The notes under the pieces were generated by a model that worked only from the letters and a program-made list of their open reading frames with translations, had not been told where the DNA came from and searched no databases. The translations under genes and the position numbers were made by a program. Positions 29,585 to 39,530 of a stretch of 64,000 nt of DNA are shown in pieces. Location: assembly GCF_951230155.1 (NCBI RefSeq), contig NZ_CATNVD010000008.1, positions 1 through 64,000 of the forward strand. The letters run 5' to 3'. This stretch comes from Parablautia sp. Marseille-Q6255. GTDB taxonomy: Bacteria > Bacillota > Clostridia > Lachnospirales > Lachnospiraceae. Numbering within the stretch: the first letter of the stretch is position 1; every line of letters begins with the position of its first letter.

Positions 29585-29659
29585 ATTCGCCCTATGAATC
29601 CGTCTTACGGCATCCGCGCCTGCAAGCAGTCGGTCTGCCGTCAGTCGGATTCGCACTGC
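29585..29659 (+). repeat. 75-bp direct repeat, copy 2
   Basis: The second copy of the repeat at 29437-29511 (72 of 75 bases identical), 148 bp further on. The DNA between holds CTCGAAAATGCAGGCATTTTC, itself a partial inverted repeat. No coding sequence is supported across 29395-29728. Confidence 0.93.
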
Positions 29660-29728
29660 TCATTGCTTTCGTGGACAGTATAGCATATGTGGGGGGAAAG
29701 GCAAAGAAAAAGAAAGGAAGTAACTGGT

Positions 29729-30307
29729 ATGAAGAGGATTATCCTGGCTTCGGCATCGCCGAGGCGGAAAGAGCTGTTGGAACAGATCGGAGTGGATTTT
29801 GAGGTGGTGATCAGTAATGCGCCGGAGATCATTACAAAGACAGATCCGCAGCAGGTGGTAGAGGAGCTTTCCAGGCAAAAGGCGGAGGCAGTGGTAAAGC
29901 AGCTGCACGGCACGGAAGGGGAGACTGTATGTGGTACGATTGTGATCGGAGCGGATACGGTGGTCTGCAAGGATGGTGAGATCATGGGAAAACCCAGGGA
30001 TGAAGCTGATGCGCACAGAATGCTCTGTCTGCTGGCAGGCAGTACGCATTCGGTTTTTACGGGAGTGACGGTGATCGCAGATGGCGCTCTGGTAAAGACA
30101 TTTTCCTGCGGGACCAGGGTTCATATTTATCCTATGACGCAGGAGGAGATCCAGTCCTATATTGAGACGGGAGAGCCGATGGATAAGGCGGGCGCATACG
30201 GGATCCAGGGAAGATTTGCAGCGTGGGTAAAGGGGATCGAGGGGGACTACAACAACGTAGTAGGGCTTCCGGTATCTGCGCTGTGGCAGGTACTGAAAGC
30301 CCTGTGA
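29729..30307 (+). CDS. maf: Maf-like nucleoside triphosphate pyrophosphatase
   Basis: A 192-aa house-cleaning enzyme that hydrolyses non-canonical or excess NTPs (dTTP/UTP in the YhdE subgroup) to NMP and pyrophosphate. Family motifs are LASASPRRKELLEQIG (near 6-21), the GADTVV core with the catalytic Asp, MGKPRDEADAHRML, and the C-terminal MDKAGAYGIQG and GDYNNVVGLP. ATG 29729 has AAAGGAAG upstream. Its stop codon abuts the stop of truA on the other strand with no base between. Confidence 0.95.
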   Translation: MKRIILASASPRRKELLEQIGVDFEVVISNAPEIITKTDPQQVVEELSRQKAEAVVKQLHGTEGETVCGTIVIGADTVVCKDGEIMGKPRDEADAHRMLCLLAGSTHSVFTGVTVIADGALVKTFSCGTRVHIYPMTQEEIQSYIETGEPMDKAGAYGIQGRFAAWVKGIEGDYNNVVGLPVSALWQVLKAL

Positions 30308-31072
30308 TCAGGAAAAGAGTTCTTCTGGATATTCGACTTCAGTGAGGAACAGTCCCTGCGCAGGGGCTGTAAATCCGGCCAGGGAGCGGTCCTGATGCTC
30401 CAGCGCTGCCGCCACCTGGGAAGGGAGGCGGTCTCCGAGACCGACTTCTATCAGCGTACCCGTCAGGATCCGCACCATGTTGTAGAGGAAGCCGTCGCCA
30501 CGGTAGCGGATAGACAGTACGCCATCCTGTTCGGCGAAGGAGATGTCATAGATTGTGCGCACGGTAGATTTTTTCATATGACGGTTGGCACAAAAGCTCC
30601 TGAAATCATGGGGTCCGGTCATCAGTGCGGCGGCCTCCTGCATTTTGGGAAGATTCAGCGGCTCTTCGATGCGGTACAGATATTTGCGGTCAAAGACCCG
30701 GGCAATGGGGCCGCAGTCAATACGGTATTCGTACGTTTTGCTCGTAGCGCTTAGACGGGCATGAAAGCGGTCAGGCGCTTTGATAACAGAAAGTATGCGG
30801 ATGTCCTGCGGGAGATAGCGATTGAAATAATCAAGGATCTCGCGGCAGGAGTAGCGGCTTACGATGCGCGGTACACGATAATTGGCGATCTGGCGCAGTG
30901 CATGGACACCCGCGTCAGTCCGTCCGGAACCATTTAATTCGACCGGCTCTCCATATAAATATGCAAGAATATTTTCCAGCTTTTCCTGGATCGTATCAGA
31001 GGTATTTCCCTGACGCTGCCAGCCGTTGTACCGTGTGCCGTCATACTGGATCACTAAACAGAAATTTGCCAT
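30308..31072 (-). CDS. truA: tRNA pseudouridine(38-40) synthase TruA
   Basis: A 254-aa pseudouridine synthase that modifies U38-U40 in the tRNA anticodon arm. Motifs are IQYDGTRYNGWQRQGN near the N-terminus, the catalytic Asp in GSGRTDAGVHALRQIANY, YEYRI, and the C-terminal GDGFLYNMVRILTGTLIEVG. ATG 31072 (complement) is preceded by AAAGGAGA; an upstream ATG at 31090 would add six residues. The two overlapping membrane-protein genes upstream end 22 nt before its start. Confidence 0.95.
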   Translation of the reverse strand: MANFCLVIQYDGTRYNGWQRQGNTSDTIQEKLENILAYLYGEPVELNGSGRTDAGVHALRQIANYRVPRIVSRYSCREILDYFNRYLPQDIRILSVIKAPDRFHARLSATSKTYEYRIDCGPIARVFDRKYLYRIEEPLNLPKMQEAAALMTGPHDFRSFCANRHMKKSTVRTIYDISFAEQDGVLSIRYRGDGFLYNMVRILTGTLIEVGLGDRLPSQVAAALEHQDRSLAGFTAPAQGLFLTEVEYPEELFS

Positions 31073-31093
31073 ATGTCTCCTTTCCGGCAATAG

Positions 31094-31879
31094 CTAGGCC
31101 TGAGGTTCTTTTAACTGGTAGATTGTATAAGGACCGGAGGTTCCGATCTCTTCATATCCGTACTGCGCCATGGCGCGATGCGGATCTTTTTTTCGCTGCG
31201 GCAGTGCGAGGAAGTTGCAGCCGGCACGTCTGGCGCGTCTGGCAAGCCTTTTGTAGTGGGGCGTTTCGGAGATGATCTCGTCATAAAGCTTCTGATCATT
31301 TTTGGTGAGGGCGCCCTTGCCCCACCGTCCAAACGGCATCAGGATAGAGGCATCGTATACCCGGATATAGGCGTTTGCCCCGTCGTCCGAGGCGATCCGT
31401 ATCTCAGAAAGGCCATCGGACCGTGCTGCGTCCTGAACGATATTGCAGATGCGGGCAACGGTATCAGGCACCTTCTGACGGTTGGCGGTGCGGATAAAGT
31501 TTCCTTCCTGCAGCATACCGCGGCCTCCAAGAGCGATCGCGGCAATGAGAAGAAGCATGATCAGTGTCTGAGTAAGCCGGGATCTCCGGGTACTCACCAG
31601 CCATGCGGCTGCGGCTGCGATCGCGGGTATCAGCGGGAGCAGCCACAGGACGCGCCAGTATACATCGCTGCCGATGCAGGCGCGGATGATGGCAGCAGTC
31701 AGCGGACATACAAATACGAACAAAATGGCGCCAAAGCTGATCAGGACCTGTCTGGCTCCGCTTTTTTTTCTGTGGAAGATCAGCAGATAGGCAATAGCCA
31801 GCAGCAGCAGATACGGATAAAAACCGTCGTCCCAGTACAGCTTCCAGATTGAAAAAATCCATGTCATCATATCTTTCAT
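31094..31879 (-). CDS. Membrane protein, C-terminal partner of a DUF6077-like pair
   Basis: A 261-aa protein. It has hydrophobic segments at about residues 20-36, 45-70 and 80-113, then a soluble C-terminal domain (about 125-261) including ISETPHYKRLARRARRAGCNFLALP, which resembles the end of large multi-pass proteins of the DUF6077 type. The chosen ATG at 31879 (complement) shares ATGA with the stop of the upstream membrane gene. The two could be halves of one ancestral protein, 613 aa together. Function unknown. Confidence 0.6.
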   Translation of the reverse strand: MKDMMTWIFSIWKLYWDDGFYPYLLLLAIAYLLIFHRKKSGARQVLISFGAILFVFVCPLTAAIIRACIGSDVYWRVLWLLPLIPAIAAAAAWLVSTRRSRLTQTLIMLLLIAAIALGGRGMLQEGNFIRTANRQKVPDTVARICNIVQDAARSDGLSEIRIASDDGANAYIRVYDASILMPFGRWGKGALTKNDQKLYDEIISETPHYKRLARRARRAGCNFLALPQRKKDPHRAMAQYGYEEIGTSGPYTIYQLKEPQA

Positions 31880-32934
31880 AAAATTCCCCATTTCCTGCCC
31901 AGCATAATGAAAATGTATGATGCTCCCAGCAGGAGCGAAGGCGTACAGCACAGAAGCCCAAGTGCGGTTTTTTTCAGGCTGCGCACAAAAAACAGTCCCA
32001 GAACGATAAAGATCCCCATCATGACGGGCGCGAGGATGATCCCCATAGAGGAGAGCAGGCACGCAGAAAGATTCGCCATGAAGTATAAGAGCCAGGAATG
32101 CTCTGCCTGTTTTTTCAGAACGATCGCCCATGACAGATAAAAGATCATGGGCAGCAGGATGGAAGCGAGGAGCGCTTTCCCCTGCCAGATACGTACCATC
32201 TGGAAATTTCCCGCATTATAAACAGAATAGGCAGAAAACCAGATAAGAAGCGCAGCGCAGAACAGATAGACCCCGCGCCCTGTTTTGTTGTCTGAAAACC
32301 ATTTTTTACCGATCTGATCCTGCACAAGATAGGCAGCCGGGAGAAATACAGCCGGAAAGATCGTATGCGCCATAATGGCGGGATGAAGTCCCCCGGAAAG
32401 CTGGCTGACGACAGCAAGAAAGATCGGAAACGGAGATAGGATATACCGCCTTGGCAGACGCACGTAGGGCAGTCCTGTGTATGCGTTGATGCGGAAAATA
32501 GAATCCGTCTCAACCGCAGTAGTAGCAGCGGCGACATAGAGCGCGTCATCCGCATCATGGTGCGCCAGTACGACTGCTACGGCAACCTGAAATACGATGA
32601 ATCCGACAGCTGCCCACAACCACACAGAGGTGCCGCGCAGTGCCCGGAAATCCCCAGGCACAGAGCTTTTGCGCCGGTACATCCGGATAGCTCCCCCTGC
32701 TGCGGCAAGTCCGGCTGTGATGCCATAGCACAGGACAAGCTCATGAAGCGGCCGGCTGAAGTACATAAACAGCAGGATCAGCACCTCCGATATGGAAAAT
32801 AAAAACAAGTATCCAAACAGAAAACTTTTTGCCAGAGAAAATGGCTCATTTTTTTTAAAAAATAAAGCACCGGAGGCAGTCGGTATCACGACAAGCCAGA
32901 ACAGTGCCAGAAGGCCTTTCAAAAGAAAATCCAT
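31876..32934 (-). CDS. Multi-pass membrane protein (DUF6077-like), N-terminal partner
   Basis: A 352-aa polytopic membrane protein with about nine hydrophobic segments. Between them is the conserved-looking block HHDADDALYVAAATTAVETD and GLPYVRLPRRYILSPFPIFLAVVSQLSGG, which recalls GT-C type glycosyltransferases or DUF6077 proteins. ATG 32934 (complement) has AGGAGG 6 nt upstream. Its last codons overlap the next gene by ATGA. The family call is from memory and tentative; the role could be in envelope glycan assembly. Confidence 0.65.
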   Translation of the reverse strand: MDFLLKGLLALFWLVVIPTASGALFFKKNEPFSLAKSFLFGYLFLFSISEVLILLFMYFSRPLHELVLCYGITAGLAAAGGAIRMYRRKSSVPGDFRALRGTSVWLWAAVGFIVFQVAVAVVLAHHDADDALYVAAATTAVETDSIFRINAYTGLPYVRLPRRYILSPFPIFLAVVSQLSGGLHPAIMAHTIFPAVFLPAAYLVQDQIGKKWFSDNKTGRGVYLFCAALLIWFSAYSVYNAGNFQMVRIWQGKALLASILLPMIFYLSWAIVLKKQAEHSWLLYFMANLSACLLSSMGIILAPVMMGIFIVLGLFFVRSLKKTALGLLCCTPSLLLGASYIFIMLGRKWGIL

Positions 32935-33073
32935 AGAATCCTCCTGTAGCGTCTTTTGTATCAACGATAGCAAGGATTGTCGAAAAAATCAAGTTATTCT
33001 TTGAGGAAGTCAGTGGTAAAGGAGGACAAAAACTGATATACTGGAAAAGCAAAACAGTTTTTGGAGAAAAAGG

Positions 33074-33634
33074 ATGAAGATACAAAAAGATCGAAAAATA
33101 AATATAGAAGAGAAGCTGTCAGAGCTGCCGGTCGTCCAGTATGCGTGGCTTGCGTGCAGCGATATCCCATTTTCTGCGCGCGTGCGCAGTATCTGCCGTG
33201 AGGAATGTCCCAGATACGGGACAAGCTGGGCGTGTCCTCCCGGTGTGGGGAGCGTGGAAGCGTGTCAGAAGCGCTGCGAAGCATACGACGGTGTGTTTGT
33301 ATTTACGACTGTCGCAGAGGTCACAGACGCTGCGAACATGGAAGAAATGCTTGCAACGCGCGGGGAGCATGAGATGGTCACGAGGCAGATCCGGGACATA
33401 TTTCAGGAAGAAGCGTTTGAGACGCTCGCACTTTCCGGAGAATCCTGTGCGATCTGCCAGACGTGTGCGTATCCCGATGAGCCGTGCCGCTGTCCGGACC
33501 AGATGATCCCGTGCATTGAGGGGTACGGCATCGTGGTTCCGCTTCTTGCAGAAAAAACAGGGATCGAGTTTATGAACGGCGGGAATATTGTAACGTGGTT
33601 CGGGATGATCTTATATAAATGTCAGGATAAGTGA
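33074..33634 (+). CDS. DUF2284 predicted metal-binding protein
   Basis: A 186-aa cysteine-rich protein. Cysteines occur in RSICREECPRYGTSWACPP (near 38-56) and again in CAICQTCAYPDEPCRCPDQMIPC (near 129-151), the pattern of DUF2284 proteins, which are thought to hold metal or an iron-sulfur centre. Function is unknown. ATG 33074 follows GGAGAAAAAGG. It lies alone between the divergent membrane genes and htrA. Confidence 0.82.
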   Translation: MKIQKDRKINIEEKLSELPVVQYAWLACSDIPFSARVRSICREECPRYGTSWACPPGVGSVEACQKRCEAYDGVFVFTTVAEVTDAANMEEMLATRGEHEMVTRQIRDIFQEEAFETLALSGESCAICQTCAYPDEPCRCPDQMIPCIEGYGIVVPLLAEKTGIEFMNGGNIVTWFGMILYKCQDK

Positions 33635-33682
33635 ATGTATGATAAAACAAAATAATAAAAATAAGAAAAAATCCCGTGCGTT

Positions 33683-33708
33683 CACAGTTTTACCACAATT
33701 TTATCACA
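33683..33708 (+). promoter_or_regulatory. Three helically phased CACA repeats upstream of htrA
   Basis: CACA occurs at 33683, 33694 and 33705, exactly 11 bp apart, as TTCACA, TTTTACCACA and TTTTATCACA. The last two repeats share TTTTAYCACA. A TATACT at 33729-33734 may be the -10. Repeats on one face of the helix just upstream of a promoter suit a response-regulator operator. Confidence 0.55.
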
Positions 33709-33763
33709 TTATAGTCAAAAGAGCTGATTATACTTAAGCCATAAAAACAAAGGAGGGGTTCTT

Positions 33764-34999
33764 ATGAAGAAGAAAACAGTTATTTCATTATTATGCGCAG
33801 GCGTACTGACCGTAGGAGCATTTACCGGACTGACTGGTTTTGCAGATAAAGATGATGCACAGGACAACACAGAGAATTTCACCATGCTCTCCGCAGAGGA
33901 TACAGAGGATGTAGATGAGGCAGATGAGGTGAAGGCAGACGGCACGATTACTGGCGTGGCTGACGTCGCGGCGGAGGTGATGCCGGCAGTTGTATCGATT
34001 ACGAATAAATCCGTGCAGGAGGTACAGGATATTTTCGGTATGTACGGATATTATTTCGGATACGGCCAGCCGGATGGCGGATATACGATCGAGCAGGAGA
34101 GCGCAGGCTCTGGTATCATTATCGGACAGAGTGACGATGAGCTTTTGATCTGCACCAATAATCACGTAGTAGAGGGTGCAACCGAGATCACAGTCGGTTT
34201 TGTGGATAATGAGATCTATGAGGCGGTCGTAAAGGGAACGGATGCGGGCAATGATCTTGCAGTAGTAGCGGTTAACCTTTCTGACATTTCTGATGACACG
34301 CTCGATCAGATCAAGGTGGCCCAGATCGGAAATTCAGATGATCTCGTAGTTGGACAGCAGGTGGTTGCGATCGGTAACGCACTTGGGTATGGTCAGTCTG
34401 TCACGACAGGCATTGTAAGTGCGCTCAACCGTACGATCCAGCTGGACGGTTACGATAATACACAGCTGATCCAGACAGATGCGGCGATCAACGGCGGAAA
34501 CAGCGGCGGCGCGCTTCTTGATATGAACGGCCATGTGATCGGCATTAATTCCGCAAAAGTAGCGGAGAGTGGTGTAGAGGGCATGGGGTATGCGATCCCG
34601 ATCTCCTATGCACAGCCGATCCTAGAGGATCTGATGAACAAGAAGACACGGACAGAGACCGTGGAAGAAGAAGACAGCGCTTATATCGGCATCACAGGCG
34701 AGAGCGTATCCAGCGAGATGACAGAGTACTACGGTATTCCGAAGGGAATCTTTATCACTGAGGTGGCTGAGGACAGTCCGGCAGATGAGGCAGGACTTCA
34801 GAGAGGCGATATCATTACAAAATTTGACGGAAGCAGTGTTATGACGATGTCGGAGATGAAGGATATGCTTGCATACTACGCGGCTGGCGAGGAGGTAAAG
34901 GTACTGGTCAGCACGGCAGATAATGGCGAGTATAAGGAGCGGGAGGTCAATCTGACACTCGGAGCTCTGGCTGATTATCAGGATCTTTCACAGGACTGA
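33764..34999 (+). CDS. htrA: HtrA/DegP-type serine protease with PDZ domain
   Basis: A 411-aa S1C protease for quality control of proteins at or beyond the membrane. The N-terminal hydrophobic segment (about 5-25) is a signal peptide or anchor and is followed by an acidic linker (28-58). The trypsin-like domain has the catalytic triad H134 (TNNHVV), D164 (GNDLAVV) and S247 (GGNSGGALL). One PDZ domain (about 305-395) carries GIFITEVAEDSPADEAGLQRGD. ATG 33764 follows AGGAGGGG. It is a single gene, followed by a terminator. Confidence 0.95.
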   Translation: MKKKTVISLLCAGVLTVGAFTGLTGFADKDDAQDNTENFTMLSAEDTEDVDEADEVKADGTITGVADVAAEVMPAVVSITNKSVQEVQDIFGMYGYYFGYGQPDGGYTIEQESAGSGIIIGQSDDELLICTNNHVVEGATEITVGFVDNEIYEAVVKGTDAGNDLAVVAVNLSDISDDTLDQIKVAQIGNSDDLVVGQQVVAIGNALGYGQSVTTGIVSALNRTIQLDGYDNTQLIQTDAAINGGNSGGALLDMNGHVIGINSAKVAESGVEGMGYAIPISYAQPILEDLMNKKTRTETVEEEDSAYIGITGESVSSEMTEYYGIPKGIFITEVAEDSPADEAGLQRGDIITKFDGSSVMTMSEMKDMLAYYAAGEEVKVLVSTADNGEYKEREVNLTLGALADYQDLSQD

Positions 35000-35130
35000 T
35001 CCCTTCCGGGGAAGACAGTGGACATTGATGCGGTGACGCGATGAAGCGACATAGAAAAAATTCGCGCCCGCGCTGTGAAAACAGCACAAAAAATATTCAA
35101 AAAATGCCCTGTAATATAGCGGGATAAATA

Positions 35131-35173
35131 AAACAGGCGGCGTTCGATACAGGGTCGGGCTGCCTGTTTTTTT
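35131..35173 (+). terminator. Terminator of htrA
   Basis: AAACAGGC pairs with GCCTGTTT around a longer loop with extra GC pairs, followed by a run of T (TTTTTTT). It lies 130 nt after the htrA stop. Confidence 0.8.
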
Positions 35174-35233
35174 CTATATTGCACGTAAATGACAAAAAAC
35201 GAATGTCTTTTTCGTGCGGACATCAAAAAATAT

Positions 35234-35262
35234 TTGCGAAATGTTTTTTGACATTGTATAAT
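35234..35262 (+). promoter_or_regulatory. Promoter of gdhA
   Basis: TTGCGA (35234-35239) and a perfect TATAAT (35257-35262) with 17 nt spacing. A TTGACA at 35248 also exists and with TAATTT at 35271 gives an alternative promoter at the same 17-nt spacing. The leader is only 20-40 nt. Confidence 0.65.
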
Positions 35263-35283
35263 ACAAAAAGTAATTTATTTTAG

Positions 35284-36639
<1,356 letters not shown>

Positions 36640-36721
36640 TTTTACAGGCAGGTGTGCTTCTGACACGCTCGAAGAGAAACATGGCAAAGAGCGTCTTATA
36701 GAAAATTGATACATGGAAAAC

Positions 36722-36760
36722 GATCGGCATAGTCTGGAGAAGTCCGGCTATGCCGATTTT
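36722..36760 (+). terminator. Terminator of gdhA
   Basis: GATCGGCATAG pairs with CTATGCCGAT, with an inner TGGA/TCCG pairing, followed by TTTTG. It is a long stable hairpin 80 nt after the gdhA stop. Confidence 0.88.
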
Positions 36761-36844
36761 GTATGCCATACCCAAAGGCGGTGCGTATCCTGACAGAGAT
36801 CGCAATGCCCGCATTGGAACACCGGTGCAAAAATTTCGATACAC

Positions 36845-36873
36845 TTGTATTGCCCGAGTAAGAGAACTATAAT
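36845..36873 (+). promoter_or_regulatory. Possible promoter of the two-component system
   Basis: TTGTAT (36845-36850) and TATAAT (36868-36873) with 17 nt spacing, about 80 nt before the response-regulator ATG. Confidence 0.55.
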
Positions 36874-36954
36874 ATGTTTTGTGAAGATGCAAGACGGATT
36901 ATATGACATGAAAAGGGGCGCTGGATATGAGAGCAAAACAAGGGAGGCAACGAA

Positions 36955-37617
36955 ATGAAAATTTTTATCATAGAGGATGAACCAGCAATCCGTGAGGAAC
37001 TTACCCAATTTCTTGAAAAATACGGATATCAATGTGCCAGCAGCAGTGATTTTCATTGTATTGCTGAAACTGCTCTTTCTTCTGGGGCTGACTTGATTCT
37101 TCTGGACATTAATCTGCCGTATCAGGACGGTTTTCAGGTTTGCAGAGAAATCCGGCAGAAATCCAATCTTCCAATCATCGTGCTTACCAGCAGAAACAGC
37201 GATTTTGACGAGTTAATGAGTTTGAATATCGGTGCCGATGATTATATTTCAAAGCCCTACAATGCACAGGTCCTTTTGGCTCGTATACAAAAACTTCTGG
37301 CACGAACTTATGAAGTGCAGGACAATATGGTTTTGACACACAAAGGCTTAACTCTAAACCTGCTCAAAGCAGAAATCAATTATCAGGGGAAGAGAAAATC
37401 TCTTACTAAAAATGAAATGGGGATTTTGCGTCTGCTCATGGTAAACAAGGGAAATATCATTCCTCGTGACGCCATTATTGATGAACTCTGGCAGAGTGAG
37501 CAATTCATAGACGAAAACACTTTGAATGTGAATATCGTTCGTCTGCGGAAAACGCTGGCTGAGATCGGCTTGCCTGACTATTTGGAAACGAAGCGTGGCT
37601 TGGGGTATTGCGTATGA
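36955..37617 (+). CDS. OmpR-family response regulator, BceR type
   Basis: A 220-aa DNA-binding response regulator. The receiver domain (1-118) has E7/D8, the phospho-acceptor D51 (LLDINLP), T78 and K100 (SKPYN). The winged-helix domain follows (about 125-220), with LTKNEMGILRLLMVNKGNII and VNIVRLRKTLAEIGLPDYLETKRGLGY. It is paired by an ATGA overlap with a short membrane histidine kinase and lies just before a BceAB-type transporter. Regulators of this type respond to cell-wall-active peptides and activate the transporter genes. Confidence 0.93.
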   Translation: MKIFIIEDEPAIREELTQFLEKYGYQCASSSDFHCIAETALSSGADLILLDINLPYQDGFQVCREIRQKSNLPIIVLTSRNSDFDELMSLNIGADDYISKPYNAQVLLARIQKLLARTYEVQDNMVLTHKGLTLNLLKAEINYQGKRKSLTKNEMGILRLLMVNKGNIIPRDAIIDELWQSEQFIDENTLNVNIVRLRKTLAEIGLPDYLETKRGLGYCV

Positions 37618-38630
37618 GATTCTCCGAGTATCTTTTAGACCGAATTTTTTCCTTGATATGTATGCTGGTATCGGCACTTCTGCTGTTTGGCCTGCTTTGG
37701 CTGATTGAACTCCCTGCTATTTTTATTCTGTTTGCCGAAATGATCCTTATGGCAGCGCATATTTTTGCTTTGGCATATGATTTTTTACGCAAGCGAAGTT
37801 ATTATAATCTACTCCTGAAAATGTCGGAACAGATGGAAGAAAAGTCGCTTTTGGGCGAACTTTTGACACAGCCTCATTTTTTGGAAGGTCAGATTTTAGT
37901 GGATATTTTAAGGCGCTGCAATAAATACCAGAACGACCAGATTGCCAATGCGAAACAGGCAAGCAGGGAATACCGGGAGTACATTGATTCATGGGTACAT
38001 GAGATCAAGACCCCTATTACCTCTGCCCGTCTGATGATAGAAAATGAAAAAAATCCTACCACGCTGCGCATCGACGATGAACTCCGTAAAATTGATACTT
38101 ATGTGGAACAGGTACTATACTATGCCCGCAGCACGGATGTGGAGAAGGATTTTAAGGTGGAAAAAACCACATTGCAGTCGCTTGTTCATGCTGCGCTGAA
38201 AAAATATTCCAAGCCTCTGATCCAGGCAGGCGGTAAACCAGTGTTGGATGGTCTGGACATTCCCGTTGTTGCTGATAGCAAGAGCTGTGCATTTGTAATC
38301 GGACAGATTATATCCAATGCGATTAAGTATCGAAAAGACAATCTGCAAATTGAATTTTTTGCCAGAGTAGATAAAAACAATGTTTCCCTTTTTATTTCCG
38401 ATAATGGGATTGGGATTTCCGCTGCAGACTTGCCACGAGTATTCGATAAAGGTTTCACTGGTGAAAACGGACGCTGCTATTCCAAGTCAACCGGGATTGG
38501 GCTGTATTTGAGCCAAAAGCTGTGCAAGAAAATGAATATTATACTTTCCATTTCCAGTGAACCCGGACAGGGGACTACCGCAACCATGGTATTTCCCACG
38601 GAGAGCTATTTGAAAGAGGCGGGGCTGTAA
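37614..38630 (+). CDS. Intramembrane-sensing histidine kinase, BceS type
   Basis: A 338-aa sensor kinase with two N-terminal helices (about 11-31 and 34-55) and almost no extracellular loop, as in BceS-like kinases that sense through the partner transporter. The dimerisation/phospho-acceptor motif is DSWVHEIKTPITSARLMIEN with H129. The ATPase domain shows QIISNAIKYRK (N box), ISDNGIGIS (G1) and GIGLYLSQKLC (G2). ATG 37614 overlaps the regulator stop; a TTG two codons earlier is possible. Confidence 0.93.
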   Translation: MRFSEYLLDRIFSLICMLVSALLLFGLLWLIELPAIFILFAEMILMAAHIFALAYDFLRKRSYYNLLLKMSEQMEEKSLLGELLTQPHFLEGQILVDILRRCNKYQNDQIANAKQASREYREYIDSWVHEIKTPITSARLMIENEKNPTTLRIDDELRKIDTYVEQVLYYARSTDVEKDFKVEKTTLQSLVHAALKKYSKPLIQAGGKPVLDGLDIPVVADSKSCAFVIGQIISNAIKYRKDNLQIEFFARVDKNNVSLFISDNGIGISAADLPRVFDKGFTGENGRCYSKSTGIGLYLSQKLCKKMNIILSISSEPGQGTTATMVFPTESYLKEAGL

Positions 38631-38649
38631 AACCTCGCTTTTTTCAACC

Positions 38650-38674
38650 TTACATTCTGGTAAGGTAAATGTAA
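38650..38674 (+). promoter_or_regulatory. Inverted-repeat operator upstream of the BceAB-type genes
   Basis: TTACATT (38650-38656) and AATGTAA (38668-38674) form a perfect inverted repeat with an 11-nt spacer. The spacer holds part of a second palindrome, CCTTAC-GTAAGG. It lies about 90 nt before the transporter ATPase ATG. It is a good candidate for binding by the regulator encoded immediately upstream. Confidence 0.7.
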
Positions 38675-38759
38675 TTTAACTTAATGGCGCAGGAGAAGTC
38701 TCTATGGTAGAGTAAGAATATAAAAGCAAACCGCTTTTGAGAAAGGAGTCTTATAATCA

Positions 38760-39530
38760 ATGGAGGACATGATTTTACGGGTGGATGACATCCAAAAAAT
38801 TTACGGTAACAAGGGCAGCCTGACAAAAGCTGTCGATCATATTTCTTTCTCTGCGCGTAAGGGTGAGTTTCTCGGTATTATGGGTGCTTCCGGTTCGGGG
38901 AAAACCACTTTGCTGAACTGTATCTCTACGATTGATACCGTTACCAGCGGACATATTTATGTGGAGGGAAAGGACATTACAACGCTGCATGGATCGCAGC
39001 TTGCAGACTTTCGTGGAAAAAAGCTGGGCTTTATCTTTCAGGACTTCAATCTGCTGGATACTCTGACAGCTTACGAGAATATCTCGCTGGCCTTGTCTAT
39101 CGCAGGAATCAAACCCGGCGAGATTCAAAAACGTGTTCCTCAGATTGCAAAGGAGCTGAACATTCAGGAGGTATTGAACAAATATCCCTATCAGATGTCC
39201 GGCGGCCAACAGCAGCGGGTAGCCGCTGCAAGAGCAATGGCAACCAATCCCGCAATGGTACTGGCTGATGAACCGACTGGCGCTCTTGATTCCAGCTCCT
39301 CACGGATGCTGTTGACGATGCTGACGGAATTGAACGAACAGCTTGCGGCGACAATCCTCATGGTAACGCATGATGCTTTTTCAGCCAGCTATTGCCATCG
39401 CATTTTGTTTATCAAAGACGGTCAGGTGTTCAATGAACTGCATCGGGGGACAGACACACGCAAAGACTTTTTTGCAAAGATTCTGGAAGTGGTTTCGGTC
39501 TTGGGAGGTGAGCAGAATGACCTCATTTAA
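38760..39530 (+). CDS. BceA-type ABC transporter ATPase
   Basis: A 256-aa ATPase of the BceA/MacB family. Walker A is GASGSGKTT (near 41-49), the Q-loop lies in IFQDFNLLDTLTAYENISL, signature MSGGQQQRVAAARAM, Walker B MVLADEPTGALD, H-loop VTHDAFSASYC. It works with the FtsX-type permease encoded next, which overlaps it by 14 nt. The pair usually confers resistance to peptide antibiotics such as bacitracin or lantibiotics. ATG 38760 follows AGGAGT by about 10 nt. Confidence 0.93.
   Translation: MEDMILRVDDIQKIYGNKGSLTKAVDHISFSARKGEFLGIMGASGSGKTTLLNCISTIDTVTSGHIYVEGKDITTLHGSQLADFRGKKLGFIFQDFNLLDTLTAYENISLALSIAGIKPGEIQKRVPQIAKELNIQEVLNKYPYQMSGGQQQRVAAARAMATNPAMVLADEPTGALDSSSSRMLLTMLTELNEQLAATILMVTHDAFSASYCHRILFIKDGQVFNELHRGTDTRKDFFAKILEVVSVLGGEQNDLI

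Larger units (their letters stand above)
36640..36954 (+). other. Intergenic region between gdhA and the bceR-like gene
   Basis: About 315 nt containing the gdhA terminator at 36722-36760 and the promoter at 36845-36873. Nothing else is seen. The DNA from here to about 47.85 kb has accessory content. Confidence 0.6.
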
